NCBI GenBank assembly: GCA_947579605.1
Contig: OX388325.1
Location: 6,071,572 to 6,135,571, forward strand
Direction: 5' to 3'
Origin: Athripsodes cinereus
Lineage: Eukaryota; Arthropoda; Insecta; Trichoptera; Leptoceridae
DNA length: 64,000 nucleotides
In this document: piece by piece, positions 11,278 to 21,124 of the stretch
Layout: each line of letters starts with the position of its first letter
Position numbering within the stretch: position 1 is the stretch's first letter
Translations under genes and position numbers: made by a program
Notes under the pieces: model-generated
The model's input: the letters and a program-made list of their open reading frames with translations, nothing else
Told to the model about the DNA's origin: nothing
The model's database searches: none

Positions 11278-11480
11278 GTCTAAGTATGTGCCACAGTTCA
11301 TGTCCTTCTTCACTTGGTCCATATAGTTGTCTCTTGGTCGGCTATAGTTGTCTCCATTTCTGCCTTCAGTCTTGCCCTCCGTGACGACGGTGGGTGCCTG
11401 ATGTTATTGCCAATCCAGTTTGCTCGTTGATGGCCTATTTTTTTTAAGGAGTTGCCTCTTTTCGCCTACCATGCTTAACA
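11278..11480 (-). mobile_element. LINE fragment (endonuclease-RT C-terminal tail), minus
   Basis: Minus-strand reading includes RPRDNYMDQVKKDMNCGTY and, with frame breaks, VLSMVGEKRQLL, known from C-termini of RTE-like LINE proteins. It is the immediate right flank of the hAT element, which therefore inserted at or near its edge. Confidence 0.55.
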
Positions 11481-12299
11481 CCACCTCTTTGTGCTTGTTT
11501 GTTATTTTTTGCGTCTTTTGTTAGTCATTGTTGTTTAGCTTTGTTTATTTATTGTTATTCACTGTGTTTGATTCGTTTATGATTGCATTATATATCCTCC
11601 TGAGAGGGGCATCGAAGCATCACCTATCTACATAGTAAGCCTGGACAACCAAAACAAAATGGCCGCCATCTAGGCTATAGGTACTTTAAAAGTCAGTATG
11701 ACAGCTACATAAAATCATATTAATACTTACACAGATGTTCAGGAATAACAATCCTAATAGATGTAGAAAAAATATCCATTTAATTTATATAATATTTTGT
11801 TTTATAGATTAAGATTGCAATATTTCTTGCAGGTTAGATTATTTCCATATATAGGGAGGTAGTGTGATAATCAAATTTTTGCATGTAATTTGGGTTGAAA
11901 GAAAAAAAAGGTTATTTTCATTGACATATTTATTTATGTTCAAATAAGTACATAACGATGCAATAGTTTTGATAGTACATAACTAATTAAAAATATATGA
12001 GTGCAAAATAATTTAAATTGCCTTCATTATCTCTATCAAAAAATAAACAGTCATGATAAACTCAAATTAATAATAATAATTGTTTTTAATTTTTCTAGAA
12101 TATAATATGTATCATAATATGTTAATACATCTTATCCAATGAGAAGATATAATTTGGTCATTTTTAATGTAATATTTATGTTGATAAGATACTTCCACAA
12201 TATGTCATCTCATAATAAGGTAATAATATGTAAGTTCCGACTTCACGTTGCATTATTAATTGTAATGGCATATTACTAAACCTACATAACTTATTAAAA

Positions 12300-12343
12300 T
12301 ATACTACTATACTTTGATCTTAGCCAACAGGCCAAGAAGTGAT
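12300..12343 (-). pseudogene. U2 snRNA 5'-end fragment
   Basis: Read on the minus strand from 12343: ATCACTTCTTGGCCTGTTGG then CTAAGATCAAAGTATAGTAG. This matches the first ~43 nt of U2 snRNA (ATCGCTTCTCGGCCTTTTGG..., known from memory) with a handful of differences, including the stem-loop I region. The remainder of U2 (branch-site pairing region onwards) is absent, so it cannot be a functional gene. It lies inside the P-like element. Confidence 0.75.
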
Positions 12344-12416
12344 AACTATGTAATTAAAATATACGAGTACAAAATAATTGAAATTGCCTTCAGTAACTCA
12401 ATCAAAAAATAAACAG

Positions 12417-12791
12417 TCATGACAAACTCAAATAAAAAATATTAATTGTTTTTAACATTGACCACTCACTAAATTTTCGTTTTTCGATGCACATAACAAA
12501 TGAGCTAAATGAGGAAAAACTGCGTGAAGCATCGTAATCCTCCTTGGTTGCGATACTCGCTGCGACACTTTTGTTGAACTGCTCTTGTTCTTTCCGCAGC
12601 CTCCTTTCCTCTGCGCTCTCCCTCGATGCAGGACATTGCGACGACAAGTATTTGGGACAGTTCGGGAGGATAGATGGAACTGCATTCTTCGAAAGACAGA
12701 CCTTCTTCATTGGCATCGTTACGGTAGTGGTACCATCAAAATATGAAAACTCCTTTTCGATTTCATTTTCTTTAAAATGAAGTTCGCAGAC
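12417..12791 (-). CDS. THAP-domain protein, exon 2
   Basis: Acceptor TATTGCAG|GTCTGC, phase 0. It begins VCELHF, supplying the last two zinc ligands (C53, H56), so spacing C-x4-C-x42-C-x2-H fits THAP. The AVPxxx box follows as NAVPSILPNCP, then a charged, probably helical stretch (ESAEERRLRKEQEQFNKSV) and a stop at 12417. No RNase H-like catalytic core or GTP-binding insertion follows, so the protein would only bind DNA. It could act as a repressor if expressed; that is speculation. Confidence 0.7.
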   Translation of the reverse strand, partial: VCELHFKENEIEKEFSYFDGTTTVTMPMKKVCLSKNAVPSILPNCPKYLSSQCPASRESAEERRLRKEQEQFNKSVAASIATKEDYDASRSFSSFSSFVMCIEKRKFSEWSMLKTINIFYLSLS

Positions 12792-13183
12792 CTGCAATAC
12801 AAACCTAGTATCAAAATTGTGTACATACAAGTTTCAATGACATAAGGAATGGGGAACTTGGTAGTTACATAATATTTTGTATTTGCATAAAGAACTGTCA
12901 AGCTGATAAAGTAATTACCTATATTACATAATTTTATATCAATGCGAAGTTGTTTATTACTAGATTCAAGGTAAAAAAAATATTGATTATCAACGAAAGG
13001 TTTTCAAAATATGTATCAGCGAGGTCTGTAGGGAGCGAGGATGTCAATATTTGAGGTTATGTTTTTTTACGAAAAATATAATAAATATCGAATAGTTCGT
13101 TTTAATATAACATAGGAAAACTGTTCACAAAAATGCTCCAGCAATGTATATTATCAGAATTATTAAAAACAAATAGTATTTAC

Positions 13184-13336
13184 CTTTGAATTACTCGTTG
13201 GAGTAAAGTTCTCCCGACAAATAGCTCGCACCCACTTTGCTTTAAGACTTTCGTCTTTAGGGAAAGAAAACACGTGTACTTTCGGTCCATTATTGTAATT
13301 TCCCTTACAGTTTGGAACAGAACACTTATAAACCAT
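13184..13336 (-). CDS. THAP-domain protein, exon 1
   Basis: Start ATG at 13336; 51 codons encode the first half of a THAP (C2CH) DNA-binding zinc finger: C5 and C10 in MVYKCSVPNC, the HVFSFPKD strand, and the conserved Trp in LKAKWVRAIC. Donor TTCAAAG|GTAAAT is at phase 0. Together with exon 2 (12417-12791) the predicted protein is 175 residues. It sits inside inverted terminal repeats with a target duplication, so it is most likely the N-terminus of a P-like transposase rather than a host gene. Confidence 0.8.
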
Positions 13337-13594
13337 CTTGAATTATAAATATTACAGTATATAATATTATAATCACAGCAAACAAACAACTCAAACCACG
13401 CGCTGATGCTTTCGACAACTCGCAGGTATGGAGAATGTACGCACAATGTACGGTTTAATCTATGATTTTGGTGGCTCCGTATAACCGATGTAGGCTAAAA
13501 CCTTAGCCTACATTATTATCACTCGATAGAGGGTATCGTGTCGCGATCTAGGCTTCTATGTAGATAGGTGATGATCGAAGACGTATATGTAGCA

Positions 13595-13745
13595 TAAAAG
13601 ATTCCCACGAGCCGGTAGTGGCCGGCCAGTCCTTCAGGCTACCCATTAGGGCCCGCCCGTGAGGACAAAAGTTTTGCTTAGAAAAGCGGATAAATAGAAC
13701 TCCTCTGACTTCTGAGATATCCGGGTATGGGAGGGAGTCTTCAAT
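13595..13745 (-). repeat. Dispersed repeat, also at about 33240-33380 in opposite orientation
   Basis: Shares 'ggataaatagaa', 'atatccgggtatg', 'gcccgc..gtgaggac' and the 'gagccggtagtggccggcca' block with the reverse complement of 33240-33380. Nature unknown; possibly part of a LINE body. Confidence 0.5.
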
Positions 13746-13827
13746 AACACCACCTCTTCGTTTTCGACATGTTTCGACCAATGAATCTTCATCATGCGTC
13801 TGTAGCACCACATCTCAAAGGCCGATC

Positions 13828-14167
13828 ATATCGTCCCTCTTCTGACTAAATGTCGTATCTGACATTTTCGGCAAAATCGAGTTATGATCACACCTGTATC
13901 TGTTACCGTTATCCTGGAACAGCTTTCTGATTTGCTGTCGTATTTACGAATTATTCTAAATAAAATGTGTTGTCGTATCTACAAATTCCTCAAAATTTCA
14001 TCATTAATATGATTCTGAGATATATAAGAATAAAAATAAAATGATGCAATATATTTACACTGTATCATATAACTAGGAGAGACGAAAATGTGCACGGCAA
14101 AACTCTAAAAACGCTCTCCTGAACAATTTACATTTTAGCAGATACGACTGTTAGAAGAGGGACGATA
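13828..14167. mobile_element. MITE with TCGTCCCTCTTCTGAC inverted ends, TA-flanked
   Basis: The left end is TCGTCCCTCTTCTGACTAAA and the right end, reversed, is TCGTCCCTCTTCTAACAGTC; the inverted repeats run ~30 bp and contain 'gtcgtatctg'. TA flanks both sides. Read on the minus strand, its first ~215 bp match 50235-50450 closely, so it is a deletion derivative of the element whose transposase-like gene starts there. No coding capacity. Confidence 0.85.
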
Positions 14168-14574
14168 TGGCTCCGATATATGTATTTTTAAAAGAAGTAA
14201 TGTGAGTAATATTTAATCAAGTATTTATTCATGTATTAGATAGTTATTGATACAACAGCTAAGATCCAGTTCTTTAGTCATATAGCCATTATTTGCTATT
14301 TAAACATAGGTACTACGTAATATATTATTGTAATGTGTGTGGTTATATTATCATGTGCGTGGCTAAGTATACCTATAGTTGGCTATTGGTCAACATGTGA
14401 GTAGGTACCTACCTATATTTTCTACGCTCATACTTCATAGATAACATAAAGTTTTAGGTCAATTTAATACCATGAAACTTTTATCAGATAGTTAAACCCA
14501 TTGTTATTATTCTTATATGTGTAAGATTGTTTTAAAATCTCGTTTAGGGCAACATTAATTAATAATGTTTGGAG
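14168..14574. other. AT-rich intron DNA, no feature recognised
   Basis: No coding potential or known repeat is recognised. Confidence 0.3.
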
Positions 14575-15240
14575 CAAGTAGACGAGTATGTATATTTAGG
14601 AAGTTTGTTTGCGAGGGATGGAAGATGCGACAAGCGACAAGGATATCGAAAGAAGAAAAGTGGCCGGTGCCAGGATTAACGGTGCACTTCAACCCATTGT
14701 CAGCAATGACAATGTGTCGAAGTGGCAAAATTCCTAGTGCACAATACCATCCTGGTACCGACACTTATGTATGCAAGCGAAACGTGGACATGGTTGAAGA
14801 AGGACGAAAGTGGAATAAATGCTGTGGAGATGAGATCGCTGAGGAGGATGGCTGGTAAAACGTTGCGTGATAGAGTGAGGAATGAGGATATTAGGAGAAT
14901 GAGTGGATGCAAGAGGAGTGTTGTGGATAGATTGCGTGTAAATAAATTGAGATGGTTTGGTCATGTGGAACGAATGGAAGAGGAAAGAATGACAAAGAGG
15001 ATATACTTGGCTGAAAGCAGGGTGTGAGGAAGCGCGGGCGTCCGAGAACTACATGGCTTGATCATGTAGATCAAATTCTCAAGGACGGCCGTGTTTTGAG
15101 TAAGAGAAATCGACGTGCGTGCATGGGAAATTGTATGACTGTGGAGGAGGCGAAAGAAGTATGTAAGGACAGATCTATATGGCGTTCCGTTCTCTCTGCC
15201 TACCCCACTTGGGATACGGCGTGAGGGAATAGATAGAGAT
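14575..15240 (+). mobile_element. RTE-like LINE, 5'-truncated 3' end with GATA tail
   Basis: Best copy of this family. Readings are FLVHNTILVPTLMYASETWT, ESGINAVEMRSLRRMAGKTL, KLRWFGHVERMEEERMTKRI, then after a one-base shift RKRGRPRTTWLDHVDQILKD and SIWRSVLSAYPTWDTA before a stop. It ends in an 'atagatagagatagatagac' microsatellite, as RTE elements often do. Upstream coding (endonuclease, most of the RT) is missing, and the 5' part of the fragment is frame-broken. Confidence 0.8.
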
Positions 15241-15727
15241 AGATAGACTTATTATTATTTTTATGTGTAAATATTTTCGGATGTGCTGCGTGAATCTTCG
15301 ATGTTTTTTCTTCTTGGAGCTTAAGCCAAAAAATATTTATAAAGATGACTTCAGTGAAGCTAAAAGTTAGTGAGAACATCGGATATCCACACTGTCCAAT
15401 CAGCACACCCGAAAACCTTAATAATGATAAAACCCACCGTTTGGCATTTATAAAAACTTACATAAAATTGTGTGAAAGCTATTCTATGCCGAAAACTCCG
15501 CGGGGAAAATGATAAATATTATGACGCACAGTTTATAAGCAGTGGTTTGTTGTTAATATTATCATCAATGGCATTATGATAGGTATGGCCGTATGGGTTT
15601 GTTATTTTCTTGCATATCATCGAGAGTGATCGCCTAATCACCGTGGCAGTACTACTGCTGACACATACCTAACCGGTATTTCCCAAACAACCTCTAACTA
15701 TGTATCTACTGTCTCTTTTACAATTAA
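15241..15727. other. AT-rich intron DNA, no feature recognised
   Basis: No coding potential or known repeat is recognised between the LINE end and the Helitron. Confidence 0.3.
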
Positions 15728-16317
15728 TCTAATATATAAAATTCTCGTGTCACGGTGTTTGTTATCATACTCCTCCGAAACGGCTGTACCGATTTTGATA
15801 CAATTTTGTGTGCTTATCGGGTAGGTCTGAGAATTACCCAACATCTATTTTTCATACCCCTAAAAATTATGGGTGGTCCATCCCGATTTTTTTATTTATT
15901 TGGGGCATTAAAAAATACATACAGCCCTAAATTTTCACACTTCTTACATCAACTTTTTTCTTCCTGGGATCTTGTCTGTCTGGCTCTTCCTGTCGTGTCT
16001 GGGGGACCTCCCGGAGCTTTCAGGTTCTGGAGGTTCATTGGATGCTTTGGGGGTGCTGGGGTGGGCTTGGGCTGGGGGGTTGGTGGTTCAGTAAACTACA
16101 TTTATGCCTGTAATAGGGCACAGCATTGACCAATTTTTTTTTTCTTTTCGCTATTTCTGTTTTTTAATGTGTATGTTGTGCCTGTTGGCGTATGATTGTG
16201 AGTAAATAAATAAATAAATAAAAACTCATATTTTTTAATAGCGATATTAGTAATTCAATTATTTTTCAACTCCGGTCGATATATAATGTATATGGCAACG
16301 TTTGTCGGGTCAGCTAG
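15728..16317 (+). mobile_element. Non-autonomous Helitron, family A, with a LINE/SINE insertion
   Basis: A|TCTAATATATAAAATTCTCG at 15728 to TCGGGTCAGCTAG|T at 16317. The standard family body is interrupted at about 15955-16225 by a GC-rich sequence that ends in (AAAT) repeats, so a retroposon inserted here. The body resumes with 'tttttaatagcgatattag'. Confidence 0.85.
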
Positions 16318-16526
16318 TATGCTATAAAATGTTATCTACCTACCCACAACACTACTGAGTCAAGAACGAGATAATTGCACACCTCGATATCATTTACTCA
16401 TGTTCACCTTCTCTAGGCTACAACTTCTTATAATGTTTATTTATCTATCGTAAATTTAATTATCGTTGGAACAATCGGACATTAATCAATAACAAGTCAA
16501 ATAACTTTTGTTAAAAAAAAGACATG

Positions 16527-17225
16527 TTAATTTCCAGTTAAGGAGCTCTTTTCATAAGAATAACAACTTGACCAGTTAAGGAAGTTAGCTTTTTCATAAG
16601 AATAAATACTTAACCAGTTAAGAAAATTAGATTTTTCATAAGAATAACAACTTGACCAGTTAAGGAAGTTAGCTTTTACATAAGAACAACAACTTGACCA
16701 GTTTAGGAGCACATTTTCATAAGAATAACAACTTAACCAGTTAAGGAAGTAAACTTCTTCATAAGAATAAATACTTAACCAGTTAAGGAAGTAAACTTCT
16801 TCATAAGAATAAATACTTAACCAGTTAAGGAAGTAAACTTCTTCATAAGAATAAATACTTAACCAGTTAAGGAAGTTAACTTTTTCGTAAGAATAACAAC
16901 TTAACCAGTTAAGGAAGTAAACTTTTTCATAAGAATAACAACTTGAACAATTAAGGAAGTTAACTTTTTCATAAGAATAAATACTTAACCAGTTAAGGAA
17001 GTTAGATTTTTCATAAGAATAACAACTTGACCAGTTAAGGAAGTTAGCTTTTACATAAGAACAACAACTTGACCAGTTAAGGAAGTGAACTTTTTCATAA
17101 GAATAACAACTTGACCAATTAAGGAAGTTAACTTTTTCATAAGAATAAATACTTAACCAGTTAAGGAAGTTAGATTTTTCATAAGAATAAATACTTAATC
17201 AGTCAAGGAAGTTAACTTTTTCCTT
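16527..17225. repeat. 42-bp minisatellite, about 16 units
   Basis: Unit 'ccagttaaggaagttaactt' + 'tttcataagaataacaactt' + 'ga', exactly 42 bp. Some units are nearly identical neighbours (for example the three at 16738-16864), which indicates recent local expansion. On the minus strand the repeats are open in one frame for most of the array (see findings). Confidence 0.92.
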
Positions 17226-17880
17226 TACAAATAATAAGGGATTAACTGGGTTAAATCTTTGATTGACTGTGCTTAGAGCTATGATTATAGATAATGCATT
17301 ATCGTGTTATTGTGGCGTAACACTGCCATGTACTCTGTCTAACATCTGGACGTGCATGTATGCATACAATATGTAAAATATATGCCACCTTTCTCCAGCA
17401 GCAATCTTGAAATCATTTTGAAGGACAGTTGCCCTCTTCAATCAAATGAAATATACCGCTATAGTATATTGTATTTTTTTTACACGCGGCGGCAGAATTA
17501 CCATCCACACTTCTCAGCATTATACAATCAGATAAGTCTCCATATGATCAGTCATGGTCACAAAAAAACTTAACAGTCTAATGCCGGGAAAAATTCACCT
17601 ATCCAGATATACAGGATATCAAAGGATTAGGCTCAAAACGCGGGTTCAAAATACCATTGTGTCTGAAATATCTGTGTTCAAAAACTTTTTTACAATATTA
17701 CAAGTGTTTATTACAATAGATTATTTTATATTATTTTTTATTATGTACATAATATATTGTATTTTATTAATATATTTTTTAGTAAAACTCCGTGTTTTTT
17801 TTTTAGAATATTGGCGATGCATCCTTGTTTGGATGATTTCCGCCTTTTAAAAAACTCCGTATTAATTAACATATAAAATA
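17226..17880. other. AT-rich intron DNA, no feature recognised
   Basis: Short AT-biased open frames are present, but none has family motifs. I see nothing else. Confidence 0.3.
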
Positions 17881-18102
17881 CTAGCGGTCCGCACCGGATT
17901 CGCACGGGTAGATAGGTATTTGAAAAAATAGTTTTAGTAAGGATCCCTATTTTTTTTTCTTAAATATAATATAGCCTATGTCACCCGGGGATATTGTAGC
18001 TTCCCAAAGGTAAAAGAATTTTTCAAATCGGTTCAGTAGTTTCGGAGCCTATGCGGAGCAAACGATCAAATCTTTCCTCTTTATAATATACCTAAGTATA
18101 GA
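17881..18102 (-). mobile_element. Short non-autonomous Helitron, family C
   Basis: Minus-strand copy flanked by A and T: TCTATACTTAGGTATATTAT at the 5' end and CGGTGCGGACCGCTAG at the 3' end. It contains 'ccgaaactactgaaccgatt', a phrase typical of small lepidopteran Helitrons. Length 222 bp. Confidence 0.75.
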
Positions 18103-18728
18103 TGACATGAATGGTGGCTCATCTAATCGCGAAATAGTTTTTTTTTTGTTCATTAAACGTCACGATATAGTAATAATAAAGTCATTGTGATGCGGTTTCA
18201 TTTATCAAACCACGAAATCGTAGACGACATTTAGCCAAGTACACACTATTGCCTCCACACTCCATATTGTTATTATTATTATGGCTTGGGTTGGAGTCAT
18301 GGAACCTTCGAGAGGCAGCAGTAGTTGTAGGAGGAAGGGAGTGTGCCTAATATTGCAGTGTAGTATGTATATTGTATTATAATAGGCACCTTCTCTGTTA
18401 AGTACGTTGCACACAAAAGGTTATTGTCGTACATAGAGTTGATTGTTTTACTTGCCTTCGTATACAATATCCTCTATTGCATACAATTCAATCACAAAAT
18501 TTATATAATATATGTGGATTTATTCCCCTTTTTTCGTGCGGTTTCGAAGGTTTATTCCGTATACATACACATATTTCTATTGCATTTCTATGTAATTAAA
18601 AGGGCCAGATCTGAGGTCTCTTTTAATCTAATATATAAAATTACGTGTCACTGTGTTTGTTATTATACTCCTCCGAAACGGCTGGACCGATTTTGATGAA
18701 ATTTTGTGTGCTTATCGGGTGGGTCTTA

Positions 18729-19629
18729 GGCCTAGTATTTCATACTGGCCTTAGGGCTACTTTGAAACGCGATCCAAAATAATTTCAATAATCCTGTATA
18801 TCAATGTCGATAAACTTCACGATAGGACCTATCTAGCTCAAAAATGTTAGGGCCAGTCAGAGTACAGTTTAGTGTACCCTCAACATGCGCGCAACTAGTC
18901 TCGCGCGCCGTATTATGAAACTTCCTTACTTTTCGGGAAATATTTTTTACACAGACAAGTTGTTTATTTCATCAATTTTATTTTAATTTAGGTTTTGTAT
19001 TACAAGAAATATTCTGTTTATGTTAAATAATTATAAGTCATTTCAATACTATTTAATTTGCATTTATTTTTACAGATTTTGTTTATAAAACGCATTGCAT
19101 AAAACTACAACTTATATAAATATAGAAATCTTTAGTAAAAATAAATACATAAACCATTTTATGTATGACACGAAATTGATACATCTATTTCTGTCGATCT
19201 ACCCGACAGTAATGCGGCCTTTATTATTTTAAATTATTATATTAAGTTATACTGTGTATATTATTTATACAATATTCATCACTTTATCAGATATATTTAT
19301 TTCCATTACTAGCAACACTATTTCTACCTGCGCGGACTATTGCTTACAACCACTCGTTATTTCGCTTTCAGACAGATAAAACGTCGCCTCAGAACAACAA
19401 GGTTCTATCAACATAGGGAATAACATATAAGAAGAATCTAGACGCCGCCGTACGCGCAATGATAACGAATGAGAAGTTAGGTAAAACGGTTTTGCGCATG
19501 CGTATAGCATAAGGCGACAAGCTTATCCATGAGAATATTAAACTACGATTGATATACGCGATCAATGGTAGGTGTCAGATTGCGGCTTACTCTATCGTAC
19601 TTTCGATCGAACGTACGAAATACTAGGCC
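18729..19629. mobile_element. PIF/Harbinger-like MITE, TTA duplication
   Basis: Inverted ends GGCCTAGTATTTC...GAAATACTAGGCC, flanked by TTA (18726-18728, 19630-19632) inside the Helitron body. 901 bp, no coding capacity seen. The 3-bp TTA duplication and GG start suggest PIF/Harbinger. Confidence 0.8.
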
Positions 19630-19672
19630 TTAGAATCGGTAAACATATATTTTTTATACCCCTAAAAGTTAA

Positions 19673-20395
19673 GGGCCCCGTTTAGCAAAAACGGTAAAAT
19701 TTTCTATTTTCAACAAATTTGATAGAAAAACTACCAAAACTTGATGACCCTTGCGAACATATTGATTTGATAAAATAAAAAATCAAATATTTATTACCAA
19801 TATTAGTTTTTTACTAAAAAATAAATAAATCGCAGACTGACGTGATTTATTAAGGTACTTTTTGTTATATCAAAATACAAATTATTTGTAAAATATATAT
19901 ATATTTTTTATTCATCCTATCAAGCATATAAATACTATAGATTTTAGCAAACTTTTTTTAGTATACAAAAAAATGAGTTCATGTGGTGATTTTTGGTTTC
20001 AAAATATGAGAAATTTTATCAAAAAAAATATTTTCTAAGTCGGTCAACATCCATGAAAAAAACAAAAAAAATGTTTTTTTTTGTTTTATAACTGTAATAA
20101 CTATCTAAATATTCTCAATATTTTAAAATAAATATATGAAAATTTGTAGGATTCTCGTGCATTTATGTACCAAACACACCCCCGAATTCGATTTTTAGAA
20201 AAATGCTTTTTTATAAACGAATAATATGAAGCTAGAATCGAGTTTTTTTTTTAAAGTTAAAGTTTGATATTGGTAATTAATATTTGTTTTCATATTTTAT
20301 CAAATCGAAATGTTCGTAGGGTCAACAAGTTTTGAGAGTTTGTGTACCCAACTCGTTGAAAATTTAATGTTTTATCGTTTTTGCTAAAAGGGCCC
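19673..20395. mobile_element. piggyBac-like MITE, TTAA duplication
   Basis: Flanked by TTAA (19669-19672, 20396-20399). Ends GGGCCCCGTTTAGCAAAAAC and, reversed, GGGCCCTTTTAGCAAAAACG, with inverted similarity continuing for over 60 bp ('gaccc..gcgaacat' / 'atgttcg..gggtc'). The TTAA in the Helitron consensus (as in 63470-63480) is the target. 723 bp, non-coding. TTAA duplication is the piggyBac signature; the superfamily call rests on that. Confidence 0.8.
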
Positions 20396-20569
20396 TTAAG
20401 GGTGTTCCACCCAAAAAAAATTATTTTTTGGAAAAAAATATGGTGAGGCATTAAAAAATACATACAGCCCTAAATTTTCACCCTTCTACCATCAACCCCT
20501 ATTTTTTAATAGCGATATAAGTATATGGCATAATGTATATGGCAAAACAACGTTTGCCGGGTCAGCTAG

Positions 20570-21124
20570 TTTTCATATTGACTTGGTAAACAAAATTTAC
20601 TTTAAATATTTATATACACTGAAAAACCGCAGCGGGAGACAGGATGAGTTGGAGGCGAGGGCCGATGGAGGCCAAGGCTCGATATGAGCTGTAGGGCCAT
20701 CGAAGAAGTATTAATTATATATATTTGGCATAATGCGATTCAGTGAAACTATGTCAAAGATCCTTGACGACTCAATCAAAAAATCAATTTCTCTTCTGTG
20801 TTTGTAGAAATCAATTTCTCTTTACCGGCTCTCTTGAAATACGTCAGTCTTTGAGTCAGTTAGTCTAAGGTTTGACGGGAGATTGTTTCAGCTGAACTGC
20901 AAAAGACTTGTATAAAATCTTGCTAATACGAATGCTTTGCTATGTCTCACACAAACACAATGTATTCCGAACGTTACGGAGCTAAGAATTATTGTTGGAG
21001 GTATCGTGGGTTTCTAGATTGTATAGCTGAAAACATTATAACTATTATTGTGTAAATGTGTCCGCAACAAATAGCCTAGCGGCTAACAGTATTATGCAAA
21101 TGAATCATCTCGGGTTTTCTAGGA
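20570..21124. other. Intron DNA, no element resolved
   Basis: A short GC-richer patch at 20635-20700 may be a LINE tail relic. Positions 21117-21124 (TTCTAGGA) are the target duplication of the hAT element that follows. Confidence 0.3.

Larger units (their letters stand above)
11618..13573 (-). mobile_element. P-element-like transposon encoding a THAP protein
   Basis: Terminal inverted repeats CATCACCTATCTACATAGTA (11618 onward) and its counterpart ending at 13573 (TTCTATGTAGATAGGTGATG) are flanked by the direct repeat ATCGAAG (11611-11617 and 13574-13580). The only coding sequence is a THAP zinc finger gene on the minus strand. P elements encode THAP-headed transposases, start with CA and make 8-bp duplications; here seven bases are exact. 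The element is 1956 bp and lacks any visible catalytic domain, so it is a non-autonomous derivative. P superfamily is inference from THAP plus duplication length. Confidence 0.7.
18627..20569 (+). mobile_element. Helitron, family A, carrying two nested MITEs
   Basis: Starts A|TCTAATATATAAAATTACGTG and ends TTGCCGGGTCAGCTAG|T. Without the two nested elements (18729-19629, 19673-20395) the body is about 310 bp and matches the copies at 43158 and 63331. Each nested element has exact target duplications, giving a clear relative order of insertion. Confidence 0.88.

Noticed and set aside
12300..12343. Functional U2 snRNA gene
   Set aside because: Only the first ~43 nt are present; the Sm site, branch-site pairing region and 3' stems are missing.
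15960..16130. GC-rich open frame with a Gly-rich end
   Set aside because: It spans the junction between a Helitron and an inserted A-tailed retroposon; no domain.
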